A DNA stretch of 64,000 nt from Prevotella illustrans (GCF_017426725.1 NZ_JAERMS010000004.1:256-64255), one strand, 5' to 3'. Positions 45,171 to 55,404 are shown, counted from the stretch's first letter. A program made the numbers and translations. Notes: generated from the letters alone by a model not told the origin.

Positions 45171-46865
45171 TCAGGCTCCGCAGAAGAACAGGACCATGAT
45201 CTGTGCCGTGAAAATTCTGAGGAACATACTCAATGGATAGACCGTGCTATAGCCTACGGCCGGCGCCTCTTTAGAGCAGATGCTGTTGGCATAGGCGAGT
45301 GCGGGTGGGTCGGTGTAGGTTCCGGAAATCATACCCATGATGGTGAAATAGTTGAACTTGAACTTCATTCGGGCAATCGGACCGATAATTAAAATGGGAA
45401 TGATGGTTATTAAAAAGCCTGTATATACGTATTTTAAACCGTCGCCCGCTATCACGGTGTCCCAGAAACCGGCTCCGGCCTTGATTCCGACGGAGGCGAG
45501 GAAGAGGGCCAGTCCGAATTCGCGCAGCATCATATTGGCTGACGTGGTGGTATAGGTGACGAGTTTGACGCGGTAGCCAAAGCGCCCGATGAGGATGGCG
45601 ATAATCAGCGGACCACCGGCAATACCTAACTTCAAGGGTACCGGCATGCCCGGCATTGAGAGTGGAATGCTACCGAAGAGGATTCCGACCAAGATACCGA
45701 TAAAGATTGTCGCGATGTTGGGAGCGTCTAAGCGCTTTATGGAGTTGCCCATCATTTCGGCCACACGATTCACGTTGTCTTCAGGGCCGACGACCATAAT
45801 GCGGTCGCCTACATGGAAATGGTGGTCACGGCTGGCAAAAAGATCCATGCCCTGACGGGTGATTCTGGTTACGTTGACACCATAGACACTGTTGAAGTGC
45901 ATTTTACCCAGTGTCTTTCCATTCATGGATGGACGTGTTACTACGATGCGTTTTGAAATCATCGGCTGCTTTTCCGCTTCAACATTCCAAGGAGTATCGA
46001 GCGCGGGGCCGATGAATGCCTGGATTGCTTCGGAGTCGGCTTCGGCACAAACAATGAAAAGTTCGTCATCGAGCGCAAACACGGTATCACGCGTGGGGAT
46101 GGTCACTTGACCGTCGTGAAGCAAGCGTGAACAGACCATGTCGCGATTTAAGAATTCGGAAATTTCACCCAACGTACGGCCGGCAATATAAGCGTTGGTT
46201 ACTTTCAGGTGCATCTGATGGGGCTTGGCATGGGGATTTTCCGCTTCTTGTTCCTCGAGCGCTTTTTCCTCATCTTCGAGTCTCACTCGGCATATATATC
46301 TGACAGCTATGGTTGCACCAATGATTCCTAGCACACCCAAAGGATAGGCACAGGCATATCCTGACGCGATTTGCGGAACATCACCTTTGCCGAAAATACT
46401 CGTCAAAGCCTCATTAGCCGCACCGAGACCGGGCGTATTGGTAACGGCACCATACAAGGTTCCTATCATCATAGGCAGATTTTTGATGTCGCTGGTGTCA
46501 AAAAGAATATAGTAACAACCGAACATTACCAGAATGTTGAGTATGATCATTGCTGAAGCAAGGCCGTTGAGCGCCACGCCACCTTTGCGGAAGCTCTCGA
46601 AAAAGCCGGGGCCGACTTGGAGGCCGATGCAAAAAACAAAAAGTATTAAGCCAAAGTCTTGTACGAAAGTAAGAATGTTCGTCGGTGCCGTAAAGCCAAT
46701 GTGTCCGGCGACGATTCCCGCAAATAAAACGAAAGTAACTCCCAAAGAAATACCGCCGATCTTTACTTTTCCAAGTAAGACACCGACGGCGATAACGAAA
46801 GAGTAGAGTAACGCAATGTGGGCTACAGAGTCTTGGGTTGTAAAAAGATTTATTAACCAATCCAT
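45171..46865 (-). CDS. AspT/YidE/YbjL-type transporter
   Basis: This 564-residue membrane protein has two hydrophobic halves, each of five or so segments (AspT/YidE/YbjL duplication), around a central cytosolic region of two RCK_C (TrkA-C) domains at about 205-280 and 295-370. Family members are aspartate:alanine exchangers or related carboxylate carriers, and the TrkA-C domains suggest control by a nucleotide or small ligand. Motifs [11 protein letters not shown] and [14 protein letters not shown] lie in the two halves. It is a single gene, divergent from ileS and convergent with PUL 2. The substrate is not known. Confidence 0.87.
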   Translation of the reverse strand: MDWLINLFTTQDSVAHIALLYSFVIAVGVLLGKVKIGGISLGVTFVLFAGIVAGHIGFTAPTNILTFVQDFGLILFVFCIGLQVGPGFFESFRKGGVALNGLASAMIILNILVMFGCYYILFDTSDIKNLPMMIGTLYGAVTNTPGLGAANEALTSIFGKGDVPQIASGYACAYPLGVLGIIGATIAVRYICRVRLEDEEKALEEQEAENPHAKPHQMHLKVTNAYIAGRTLGEISEFLNRDMVCSRLLHDGQVTIPTRDTVFALDDELFIVCAEADSEAIQAFIGPALDTPWNVEAEKQPMISKRIVVTRPSMNGKTLGKMHFNSVYGVNVTRITRQGMDLFASRDHHFHVGDRIMVVGPEDNVNRVAEMMGNSIKRLDAPNIATIFIGILVGILFGSIPLSMPGMPVPLKLGIAGGPLIIAILIGRFGYRVKLVTYTTTSANMMLREFGLALFLASVGIKAGAGFWDTVIAGDGLKYVYTGFLITIIPILIIGPIARMKFKFNYFTIMGMISGTYTDPPALAYANSICSKEAPAVGYSTVYPLSMFLRIFTAQIMVLFFCGA

Positions 46866-46904
46866 TTCACTTTGTCAGTTTTATTGTTATTATGATTTTG
46901 CGTG

Positions 46905-46935
46905 CAAAAATACATATTTCTACTCAATTTGCAAA
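46905..46935 (-). promoter_or_regulatory. Promoter of the AspT-type transporter gene
   Basis: The minus strand carries TTTG (46935-46932), 19 bases, then TATTTTTG (46912-46905). This is a full consensus match, with a predicted leader of about 35 bases to ATG 46865. Confidence 0.7.
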
Positions 46936-46969
46936 ATGTAGCTTCACATTTCACTTTTCTTTCCTTCAT

Positions 46970-47002
46970 TTTGGCATTGAGATATTTTTTTCTTACCTTT
47001 GC
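46970..47002 (+). promoter_or_regulatory. Promoter of ileS
   Basis: TTTG (46970-46973), 21 bases, then TACCTTTG (46995-47002). The predicted leader is about 30 bases before ATG 47037. Together with 46905-46935 it forms a compact divergent promoter pair. Confidence 0.75.
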
Positions 47003-47036
47003 GCCCATTATTTTAATCAAGTAAGGATAGTAGAAT

Positions 47037-50000
47037 ATGGCTAAGAAATTTGCCGAGCATAGAGGTTTGGATCTGAGTCAAACCAACAAGGAAATACTGG
47101 CAGCATGGGAACAGAAAGACGTGTTCCATAAATCAATAGATCAACGCGAAGGATGTCCGCAATTTATTTTCTTTGAAGGTCCTCCTTCAGCAAACGGCCA
47201 TCCCGGTATTCATCATGTGCTGGCGCGTGCCATCAAGGATACATTCAATCGTTATAAAACGATGCGTGGTTATCAGGTCCTGAGAAAAGCAGGATGGGAC
47301 ACGCATGGACTGCCTGTAGAACTTGGTGTAGAGAAGGAACTTGGTATTACAAAGAAAGATATTGACAACAAGGCTTCTGAAAAATATATCTCTACAGAGG
47401 ATTATAATAAAAAATGTCGTGAGAACGTGATGAAGTTCACGGCAGAATGGCGTGAACTGACGGAGAAGATGGGATACTTTGTGGATATTGATAATCCCTA
47501 TATTACTTATGACAACAAATATATAGAAACTCTTTGGTGGCTTTTGAAGCAGCTTTATAACAAAGGCTTGTTGTACAAAGGCTATACGATACAACCATAT
47601 TCTCCGGCTGCCGGTACCGGCTTGTCAAGTCATGAGCTGAATCAGCCGGGATGCTACCGTGACGTAAAGGATACGACCGTAACAGCACAATTTCTGATTA
47701 AGGATCCGAAAGTCGAATGGACTAATCATGGGAAGCCATATTTTATTGCTTGGACGACGACACCATGGACACTGGCGTCGAACGTAGCATTGTGTGTAGG
47801 CCCCAAGATTGATTACGTTGCGGTGGAGACGTATAATCTTTATGACGGTGAGCCGGTTACGCTCGTTATGGCAGAAAGTCGTGTCCATGCTTATCTGGAT
47901 CCTGAGCAAGAAGTAAAAGGAAGTGAACTGGGAGCATTTGATAAAGAAAGAAAGCAATGTCCTTGGCGTATTGTCGACAGAGTGAAGGGAACCGAATTGG
48001 AGGGACTTCATTATCGGCAACTAATGCCTTGGGTGAAGCCTTGCGAGAAGGTTGACAGCTTCGCGCCGGATTTCGTGAAAAAATATGCGGCAGCACATTC
48101 TGAAAAGGTGTTTACAAGCGCGGACGGTCGTGACCGGTTTGTAGAAATGGATAGCGAGGCATTCCGAGTGATTCTTGGCGATTACGTTACCACGGAAGAT
48201 GGTACGGGTATTGTCCACATTGCGCCTACATTTGGTGCTGATGACGCTAAAGTGGCAAAGGACGCGAATATCCCGGCTTTATACTTGATTAATAAACAAG
48301 GCGAAACGAGACCCATGGTTGATCTTCAAGGTAAATATTATCTCATTGAAGATCTGGATGAAAACTTCGTAAAGGCCTGTGTTAACGTAAAAGCCTATTC
48401 AAATCATGCCGGCGATTATGTTAAGAATTCTTATGATCCTAAGTATAATCCGGATGGCGTGTGGGATAAAAAAGCAAGTGAAAAGGATGAAGACCTCAAT
48501 GTTGTCATCTGTATGGAGATGAAGCAGGAGGGCTCTGCATTCAAGATAGAGAAACATGTGCATAACTACCCGCATTGTTGGCGTACTGATAAACCGATTC
48601 TTTATTATCCGCTTGATAGTTGGTTTATTAAAGACACAGCCAAGAAAGAGCGAATGGTAGAATTAAATAAAAGGATTCGTTGGCAGCCGGAATCGACCGG
48701 AACGGGTCGTTTTGGCAATTGGCTGGAAAATCTGAATGACTGGAATCTATCTCGTTCTCGTTTCTGGGGAACACCTCTTCCGATTTGGCGTGATGATAAA
48801 CGTAATGAAAAGTGTATAGGTAGCCTGGAGGAATTGTATCAAGAAATAGAAAAGAGTGTGGCTGCCGGCGTGATGAAGGCGAATTCTTTGAAAAACAATG
48901 GTTTTGTGCCTGGCGATTATTCTAAGGAAAATTATGATAAGATAGACTTGCATCGTCCGTATGTTGATAATATCGTATTGGTCAACGAGGCGGGTGAGCC
49001 GATGAAACGCGAAAGCGACCTGATCGATGTTTGGTTTGATTCTGGCGCTATGCCCTATGCCCAGCAGCATTATCCTTTTGAGGGCGAAATTGCGGAAAAG
49101 GGATTGAAAGCTACAGGTATGGAGGAGACAGAATATCGTCATCAGTTAGTTACCTCTACTTACGAGGGAATTCCTATTCCCCCTGCATTCTATCCTGCAG
49201 ATTTTATTAATGAGGGAGTAGACCAGACACGCGGTTGGTTCTTTACCTTGCATGCTATATCTACAATGGTATTTGATCACGTTGCTTTTAAGAATGTAAT
49301 TTCCACAGGTCTGGTATTAGACGCCAAGGGAAATAAGATGAGCAAGCATGTCGGTAATGTGACCAATCCTTTTGAGATGATTGAGAAATATGGTGCTGAT
49401 CCTGTCCGATTCTATATGGTGACTAACTCTGAACCTTGGGATAACTTAAAGTTTGATCCTAACGGCGTTGATGAAATTCGTCGTAAGTTCTTTGGCACTT
49501 TATATAATACTTATAGCTTCTTTGCGCTTTATGCAAATGTTGACGGTTTTGATCCCGAGTTGCCTTTGATTGCGTTGGACAAGCGTCCGGAGATTGATCG
49601 TTGGATTATCTCGAAGGTAAATACTCTGATTAAGAACGTTGAGAACGAACTTGAGAGCTATGATCCGACTCGTGCAGGCCGTCTGATCGACACTTTTGTC
49701 AATGATGACTTGAGCAACTGGTATGTGCGCCTTAACCGTAAACGTTTCTGGGGTACGGATATGAGTGAAGACAAGCTATCTGCTTACCAGACTCTTTATA
49801 CTTGTTTGATGGTAGTGACTAAGCTTTTGGCACCGTTTGCGCCGTTCTATGCAGATGAGCTTTATCATGATTTAGGTGGAAAGCTGGAAAGTGTGCATCT
49901 TGATAAATTCCCAACAGCAGATGTAACGGCAATAGATGCTGATCTCGAAATTCGGATGGGCATGGCACAGAAGATTACTTCCATGACACTTGCTCTACGC

Positions 50001-50672
50001 CGTAAAGTTAATATCAAGGTGCGTCAACCATTGGCACAGATCATGGTTCCAGCCGTTGACGCTGAACAGAAGAATCATATCATGGCTGTTGCCGACTTGA
50101 TTAAGAGTGAGGTGAATGTCAAGGAACTGAAATTCGTTGAAGGTCAAGGTATTCTTGTTAAGAAAGTAAAATGTAACTTTCGCGTAATGGGCAAGAAGTT
50201 TGGCAAGTTAATGAAGCTTGTTGCGGCCAGAATGGATGCGCTGAGCCAGGATGAAATTGCAACATTGGAAGTTTCTGGAGCAATTGATTTTGATATCGAA
50301 GGACAGCATGTGGCGGTTGAATTGAGTGATGTTGAAATTATTAGCGAAGATATTCCCGGATGGTTAGTTGGTAATGAAGGCAACTTGACGGTTGCACTCG
50401 AGGTGGAATTGACTGATGAGTTGAAGCGTGAAGGCATGGCCCGTGAATTGATTAACCGAATTCAGAATCTTCGTAAAGAGACAGGACTTGAGATAACGGA
50501 TCGCATTATAGTTACTATTGCTTCGTGTAAAGAAACAAATGACGCAATAGAGTCATTCGGTGATATGATAAAGAGTCAGGTTCTTGCCAATGCAATTAAG
50601 ATTGCGGATAATGATGGTGTAGAAACAGAATTTGATGATTTTACATTAAAGATCAAAGTAGAAAAAGATTAA
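47037..50672 (+). CDS. ileS: Isoleucyl-tRNA synthetase, long IleS2-like form
   Basis: This 1211-residue class I synthetase charges tRNA-Ile. The HIGH-type motif lies at residues 57-60 within GHPGIHHVLAR and reads GIHH, with the first H and the G exchanged relative to HIGH. The KMSKS loop near 766-770 reads GNKMSKHVGN. The editing domain (TTPWTLASNVALCVGP) is present, as is the long C-terminal region found in eukaryote-like IleRS2 enzymes. That class is known for low mupirocin sensitivity. It is expressed from its own promoter and followed by the DksA-like gene. Confidence 0.97.
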   Translation: MAKKFAEHRGLDLSQTNKEILAAWEQKDVFHKSIDQREGCPQFIFFEGPPSANGHPGIHHVLARAIKDTFNRYKTMRGYQVLRKAGWDTHGLPVELGVEKELGITKKDIDNKASEKYISTEDYNKKCRENVMKFTAEWRELTEKMGYFVDIDNPYITYDNKYIETLWWLLKQLYNKGLLYKGYTIQPYSPAAGTGLSSHELNQPGCYRDVKDTTVTAQFLIKDPKVEWTNHGKPYFIAWTTTPWTLASNVALCVGPKIDYVAVETYNLYDGEPVTLVMAESRVHAYLDPEQEVKGSELGAFDKERKQCPWRIVDRVKGTELEGLHYRQLMPWVKPCEKVDSFAPDFVKKYAAAHSEKVFTSADGRDRFVEMDSEAFRVILGDYVTTEDGTGIVHIAPTFGADDAKVAKDANIPALYLINKQGETRPMVDLQGKYYLIEDLDENFVKACVNVKAYSNHAGDYVKNSYDPKYNPDGVWDKKASEKDEDLNVVICMEMKQEGSAFKIEKHVHNYPHCWRTDKPILYYPLDSWFIKDTAKKERMVELNKRIRWQPESTGTGRFGNWLENLNDWNLSRSRFWGTPLPIWRDDKRNEKCIGSLEELYQEIEKSVAAGVMKANSLKNNGFVPGDYSKENYDKIDLHRPYVDNIVLVNEAGEPMKRESDLIDVWFDSGAMPYAQQHYPFEGEIAEKGLKATGMEETEYRHQLVTSTYEGIPIPPAFYPADFINEGVDQTRGWFFTLHAISTMVFDHVAFKNVISTGLVLDAKGNKMSKHVGNVTNPFEMIEKYGADPVRFYMVTNSEPWDNLKFDPNGVDEIRRKFFGTLYNTYSFFALYANVDGFDPELPLIALDKRPEIDRWIISKVNTLIKNVENELESYDPTRAGRLIDTFVNDDLSNWYVRLNRKRFWGTDMSEDKLSAYQTLYTCLMVVTKLLAPFAPFYADELYHDLGGKLESVHLDKFPTADVTAIDADLEIRMGMAQKITSMTLALRRKVNIKVRQPLAQIMVPAVDAEQKNHIMAVADLIKSEVNVKELKFVEGQGILVKKVKCNFRVMGKKFGKLMKLVAARMDALSQDEIATLEVSGAIDFDIEGQHVAVELSDVEIISEDIPGWLVGNEGNLTVALEVELTDELKREGMARELINRIQNLRKETGLEITDRIIVTIASCKETNDAIESFGDMIKSQVLANAIKIADNDGVETEFDDFTLKIKVEKD

Positions 50673-50766
50673 ATAGGTAATAAAGGTGTCATGATTTGAG
50701 ATTGTTATTACATTTCTAATCATACACCTCTAAATTTATAACATTGAATATGTAATCTTAATATTT

Positions 50767-51156
50767 ATGGAAACGAAAGTAAGATACAGTGATGAGGATT
50801 TGGGCGAATTCCGCCAAATCATCAATGATAAATTAGTGATTGCTCGTCGCGACTATCAGTCGATGATGAAACAGCTGATGAATCAAGAAGGTAATGGAGT
50901 AGACGACACTTCGCCTACTTATAATAAAATGCTGGAAGAGGGGGGAGCGAATCAAAGTAAAGAGGAAATGATTCAACTGGCACAGCGTCAGCAAAAGTTT
51001 ATTAAGGGGCTTGAGGCCGCCCTGATTCGAATCGAAAACAAAACGTATGGAATTGATCGTATTACTGGCGAACTGATTCCGAAAGAACGTCTCCGCATCG
51101 TGCCTCATGCTACGTTGAGCGTTGCCTCTAAGAATGCAAGAAAGAATAATGAATAA
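50767..51156 (+). CDS. DksA/TraR-family protein without zinc-finger cysteines
   Basis: This 129-residue protein is predicted to be coiled-coil over its N-terminal part (KLVIARRDYQSMMKQLMNQ to QKFIKGLEAALIRIENKTYG). The C-terminal block TYGIDRITGELIPKERLRIV aligns with the zinc-finger tail of DksA/TraR proteins. No cysteine is present anywhere, whereas DksA homologues usually keep at least the Cys in YGICxxTG, here replaced by Asp. DksA acts in the RNA polymerase secondary channel. Its end overlaps the start of lspA by 8 bases, so the pair is probably translationally coupled. Confidence 0.82.
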   Translation: METKVRYSDEDLGEFRQIINDKLVIARRDYQSMMKQLMNQEGNGVDDTSPTYNKMLEEGGANQSKEEMIQLAQRQQKFIKGLEAALIRIENKTYGIDRITGELIPKERLRIVPHATLSVASKNARKNNE

Positions 51157-52663
51157 GTCAAAGAAACTTTTTTCACACTCTGTTTTGGCCTTTATTTTGG
51201 TGTTTATAATTGTCGTTATTGATCAATTCATCAAAATAGAGGTCAAGACAAATATGCATTTAGGTGATTCTATACATGTAACTGACTGGTTTTATATTAC
51301 ATTTATAGAGAACAACGGCATGGCCTATGGTATGACTTTTATCAACAAGATATTCTTGACATCCATGCGTTTGGTTGCAGTTGTGTTTCTTATTTGGTAT
51401 ATGATCAAACTGTCAAGGACGACCCATCGCTTAAGCTATTTGCTATGTTTGGCGCTGATCACTGCAGGTGCGGCCGGAAATATCTTTGATTGTGTATTTT
51501 ATGGCCAGATATTTACCGCATCGTCACCCTTTTATATTTCAGAGTTTACCAACTTTGGAAGTGGGTATGCGCCGTTATTACAGGGAAAGGTGGTTGATAT
51601 GTTCTATTTCCCATTGATTGTTACAACCTGGCCGGAATGGGTCCCTTTTAAAGGAGGTGAAGAGTTTATCTTCTTTTCGCCGGTCTTTAACTTTGCCGAC
51701 GCATGTATTTCTGTGGGCGTTGTAATCATGTTGCTTTTTTTTCGTCATGATCTGGAGTCACTTTCTGAGGTCTTCCATTTTAAAAAGCCTAATATTGATA
51801 AGTTGAAAAACATATTTCTACTATGTATCTTGGTAGAATTCGTTGTCTCTTGTAAACCAGGTGTTCCCTCAAAATACATTCAGCCCGGTAAGATGGAAGA
51901 TATTTTATATGACTATCATATTGCTGACGGCATGGCTCAACTTCCTGACGCAGATACAACCAGTTTAATGTCATACCGCCAGGCTGTGTTTCATAAATAT
52001 GATATTACGAAGGCAGACTTTGATTCTTCGATGGTCTATTATATGAGACATGCAGATTTACTCCATGCTATTTATCAGAAACTATCGGATCGGATGAGCT
52101 TGGAAGCGGCGGGATTGGGTGCCACTTCCACTAATAGCATTATTCTGACGTCTACTGGTGACACAGCGAATGTATGGAATGGCGATCGGTCGATAGTACT
52201 TTCAACAATCAAACCGTCAAATCTTTATAATTTCAAGTTTGAGACAGATACGGCATACCATGCCGGAGATCGAATTATGCTGAATTTTGACGCACAGTTC
52301 CTTTTCCAAGATGGCATGCGTGATGGCCTCGGCGTGATGGTTGTTGAGTTTAAAAATGACAGTGTTGCAACACAAAATGTTCATGTTTCCAGTTCATCGC
52401 ATTATAGCATGAGTATCAGCGACGATCGACGGCTTGGCATTAAACAGATCAGTGGTTTCTTTCTCCTTAATGGAAACGTAGGCGTGAGCCAGAATCAATC
52501 CACTTTGAAGTTGATGTTTATTCAGAACATCCAGTTGATAAGAATGCATGCGAAAAGAGAGAGTAAACCTCAAAGTAGTTCCGTTCCCAATGATTCTGCG
52601 TCTTCTAAAAGGAGTCAAGACGGAGGTACTATGACAGAAAGAGAAATAAGACTTGAGAAATAA
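51149..52663 (+). CDS. lspA: Lipoprotein signal peptidase (LspA) fused to a DUF4296-type lipoprotein
   Basis: This 504-residue frame joins two proteins. Residues 1-210 are signal peptidase II, a four-helix membrane aspartic protease that trims prolipoproteins. Marks are IDQFIKIEV, NNGMAYGM, GAAGNIFDCV, and the two catalytic Asp, D150 (GKVVDMF) and D184 (FNFADACI). The region after 215 (NIFLLCILVEFVVSCKPGVP) is a lipoprotein signal peptide with lipobox VVSC, Cys at 235, followed by a DUF4296-like segment (GKMEDILYDYHIADGMAQ). No stop separates them. A TTG at 51803 could start the second part separately. The two are usually adjacent separate genes. Confidence 0.88.
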   Translation: MNKSKKLFSHSVLAFILVFIIVVIDQFIKIEVKTNMHLGDSIHVTDWFYITFIENNGMAYGMTFINKIFLTSMRLVAVVFLIWYMIKLSRTTHRLSYLLCLALITAGAAGNIFDCVFYGQIFTASSPFYISEFTNFGSGYAPLLQGKVVDMFYFPLIVTTWPEWVPFKGGEEFIFFSPVFNFADACISVGVVIMLLFFRHDLESLSEVFHFKKPNIDKLKNIFLLCILVEFVVSCKPGVPSKYIQPGKMEDILYDYHIADGMAQLPDADTTSLMSYRQAVFHKYDITKADFDSSMVYYMRHADLLHAIYQKLSDRMSLEAAGLGATSTNSIILTSTGDTANVWNGDRSIVLSTIKPSNLYNFKFETDTAYHAGDRIMLNFDAQFLFQDGMRDGLGVMVVEFKNDSVATQNVHVSSSSHYSMSISDDRRLGIKQISGFFLLNGNVGVSQNQSTLKLMFIQNIQLIRMHAKRESKPQSSSVPNDSASSKRSQDGGTMTEREIRLEK

Positions 52664-52684
52664 TTATAGATTGAAGAGAATATT

Positions 52685-53533
52685 ATGTTGTCAGTAGATG
52701 AATTAGAAGACAAACTGATTGATCTCGCTTTTGCGGAGGATATCGGTGATGGTGATCATACAACCTTATGCTGTATCCCCGAAGACGCGCAAGGCCAGTC
52801 CCATTTGCTTATTAAGGAAGAAGGTGTACTGGCAGGAATAGAAATGGCAAAGAAAGTCTTTGCGCGTTTTGATCCAACTTTGCGTGTAAACGTGCTGATA
52901 GAAGACGGCAGTGATGTGAAACCAGGTGATATAGCTATGATTGTTGCCGGTAAAACACGTTCTTTGCTTCAGACAGAGCGTCTCATGCTTAATATCATGC
53001 AGCGTATGAGTGGCATCGCGACAATGACCCGTAAGTATGTCCGACAGCTTGAAGGAACGCAAACGCGTGTGCTTGATACTCGGAAGACAACACCGGGATT
53101 GCGCATGTTAGAGAAGCAAGCTGTAAAGATTGGTGGGGGAATGAATCATCGAATTGGACTTTTCGATATGATTCTTCTGAAAGATAATCATATCGATTTT
53201 GCCGGCGGAATAGAGAATGCCATTGATCGTTGCCATGCTTATTTGAAAGATAAGAATCTTGATTTGAAGATTGAAATTGAAGTTCGTAATTTTGCAGAAC
53301 TTCAACGTGTACTTGATCATGGCGGCGTTGACCGTATCATGCTCGATAACTTCTCTGTAGCAGATACAAAGAAGGCGGTCGAATTGGTTAACCATCGCTT
53401 TGAAACCGAATCGAGTGGTGGTATTACTTTCGAAATGCTCAGGGCTTATGCTGAGCAGGGTGTTGATTTCATAAGCGTTGGAGCGCTAACCCATAGCGTC
53501 AAGGGATTGGATATGAGTTTTAAAGCTTGCTGA
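52685..53533 (+). CDS. nadC: Nicotinate-nucleotide pyrophosphorylase (carboxylating)
   Basis: This 282-residue enzyme makes nicotinate mononucleotide from quinolinate and PRPP in NAD synthesis. The N-terminal part includes DHTTLCCIPED and the lysine/arginine block around RSLLQTERLMLNIMQRMSGIAT. The barrel carries DTRKTTPGLRMLEKQAVKIGG and LLKDNHI. A final GGVDRIMLDNFS and VDFISVGALTHS match the phosphate site. It lies 21 bases after lspA and one base before the C69 peptidase gene. Confidence 0.97.
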   Translation: MLSVDELEDKLIDLAFAEDIGDGDHTTLCCIPEDAQGQSHLLIKEEGVLAGIEMAKKVFARFDPTLRVNVLIEDGSDVKPGDIAMIVAGKTRSLLQTERLMLNIMQRMSGIATMTRKYVRQLEGTQTRVLDTRKTTPGLRMLEKQAVKIGGGMNHRIGLFDMILLKDNHIDFAGGIENAIDRCHAYLKDKNLDLKIEIEVRNFAELQRVLDHGGVDRIMLDNFSVADTKKAVELVNHRFETESSGGITFEMLRAYAEQGVDFISVGALTHSVKGLDMSFKAC

Positions 53534-53534
53534 T

Positions 53535-55184
53535 ATGAAGAAAATTTATTTATTAATGCTAAGCTTGCTGTTTGTTGCAAGTTATTCACTGGCCTGTACC
53601 AATTTTATTGTAGGCAAGGGGGCGAGTGTCAATGGTAGTGTTATCTGTACATACAATGCCGATGATTATGGTATGTTCATTGGTCTGGCTCATTATCCTG
53701 CCGGAATCCATAAGAAAGGAGAAATGCGTCAGGTATATGATTGGGATACCAAAGTGTATCATGGGCAGATACCCGAAGCACCTGTAACCTATAATGTTAT
53801 AGGTAACATTAATGAATATCAAGTTACGATAGGCGAGACAACCTATGGGGGGCGTGAAGAGATGGTCGATTCAACGGGTATTCTTGACTACGGCAGTCTT
53901 ATCTATATCGCGCTTCAACGTTCTAAAACAGCTCGTCAGGCCATTTATGTCATGACGACATTGGCTGAGACTTATGGTTATAATAGCGAGGGCGAAACCT
54001 TCACAATCTGCGATCCTAATGAAGCCTGGATTATGGAAATGATGGGTAAGGGCCCTGGTTCTAAAGGCGTAGTTTGGGTTGCGCAGCGCATTCCTGATAA
54101 TGCGATATGCGCTCACGCCAACCAAAGCCGCATTGGCAAGTTCAACATGAAGGATAAACAAAATGTTCTTTATTCAAAGGATGTTATTAAGTTTGCTCGT
54201 CAGAAAGGTTGGTTCAGTGGCAAGGATGCTGATTTTTCATGGAAGATGGTTTATGCTGCTCCTGATTTCTCCGGTCGCCGTTTCTGCGACGCGCGTGTTT
54301 GGGCTTTCTTCAATCACTTCAAGAGTGGCTTCGACCGCTATCTGCCTTGGGCAGAAGGCAAGGATCTTCATGCAGAGGATATGCCACTTTGGGTTGTGCC
54401 TGATCATAAGCTGAGTATTCAAGATGTACAAATGGCCATGCGCGACCATTATGAAGGTACGCCTTTGGCTACCGATACCCTCGATTTTGGTGGCGGAATC
54501 TGGCAAATGCCTTACCGCCCAACACCATTGACGTTCAAAGTGGATGGCAAGAGCTATTTCAATGAACGTCCTACGAGTACCCAGCAGACAGGTTTCTCCT
54601 ATGTCAGCGAAATGCGTTCATGGTTGCCTCGTGAGATAGGAGGTGTTCTTTGGTTTGGCAACGATGATGGCAATATGGTTGCCTATACGCCTGTTTATTG
54701 TGGCAATACTGTTCAACCGGAGTGCTACAATACGCCTGATGTCGACGCCGTAACATTCTCCATGAAAAATGCTTATTGGGTTTGTAATTGGGTCAGCAAT
54801 ATGGTTTATCCTCGTTACAGTCTGCTATTTCCGGAGCTGAAAGCAGTTCGTGACAGTCTGGAACATCGTTATTTTGTACAGCAGGAAGAAGTGGAAGCAC
54901 ATGCTAAGGCGCTTTATACTACCGATAAGGCTGCGGCTCTGAAGTATCTGAATGATTACAGCAATCTCCAGGCGCAGCGTATGCTCAACCGTTGGAACGA
55001 ATTGGCTGTGTATCTCATAGTGAAATACAATGACATGGCTGTAAAACCAACGAAAGATGGCCGATTCTTGCGTACGGATACCGGGCTTGGAGCCAAGGTG
55101 AAACGTCCCGGTTATCCTACTTCCTTTGCTAAAAAACTGGTTCAGGCGACCGGTACAAAGTTCGCGGTTCCCGAAAAGAAATAA
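53535..55184 (+). CDS. C69-family dipeptidase, secreted
   Basis: This 549-residue hydrolase of the peptidase C69 (PepD) family is an N-terminal nucleophile enzyme. A signal peptide precedes C21 (SLACTNFIVGKGAS), which would become the nucleophile after cleavage. Conserved family blocks are ICTYNADDYGMF, IGETTYGGREEM, CDPNEAWIMEMMG and HANQSRIGKF. It probably cleaves dipeptides in the periplasm or outside the cell, feeding amino acid catabolism. It starts one base after nadC and is followed by a clear terminator. Confidence 0.93.
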   Translation: MKKIYLLMLSLLFVASYSLACTNFIVGKGASVNGSVICTYNADDYGMFIGLAHYPAGIHKKGEMRQVYDWDTKVYHGQIPEAPVTYNVIGNINEYQVTIGETTYGGREEMVDSTGILDYGSLIYIALQRSKTARQAIYVMTTLAETYGYNSEGETFTICDPNEAWIMEMMGKGPGSKGVVWVAQRIPDNAICAHANQSRIGKFNMKDKQNVLYSKDVIKFARQKGWFSGKDADFSWKMVYAAPDFSGRRFCDARVWAFFNHFKSGFDRYLPWAEGKDLHAEDMPLWVVPDHKLSIQDVQMAMRDHYEGTPLATDTLDFGGGIWQMPYRPTPLTFKVDGKSYFNERPTSTQQTGFSYVSEMRSWLPREIGGVLWFGNDDGNMVAYTPVYCGNTVQPECYNTPDVDAVTFSMKNAYWVCNWVSNMVYPRYSLLFPELKAVRDSLEHRYFVQQEEVEAHAKALYTTDKAAALKYLNDYSNLQAQRMLNRWNELAVYLIVKYNDMAVKPTKDGRFLRTDTGLGAKVKRPGYPTSFAKKLVQATGTKFAVPEKK

Positions 55185-55224
55185 TCAATCACAGTAATAC
55201 TGTAGATTGTTAATCTCTAACTCC

Positions 55225-55262
55225 TCCCTCGTATCAGTTTGGATACGAGGGATTTTGTTTTG
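55225..55262 (+). terminator. Rho-independent terminator after the C69 dipeptidase
   Basis: TCCCTCGTATC (55225-55235) pairs perfectly with GATACGAGGGA (55242-55252) around a 6-base loop, followed by TTTTGTTTTG. Confidence 0.9.
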
Positions 55263-55396
55263 TTGCTGTTCGCTAATCTTTTTTTGAAAAATAGAATCTT
55301 AGTCTGCTAATGTCTACTATCTATGAACGGGAAGATGAGATCCCCGAAATATTTCTATTTTTTATCTCAACTGGCTTAGAACTGAAAAAAAATATC

Positions 55397-55404
55397 TATA
55401 TTTG
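55397..55404 (+). promoter_or_regulatory. -7 element TATATTTG upstream of the PUL 3 sigma gene
   Basis: TATATTTG matches TAnnTTTG and predicts a leader of about 130 bases before ATG 55542. No TTTG is seen 19-21 bases upstream. Confidence 0.5.
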
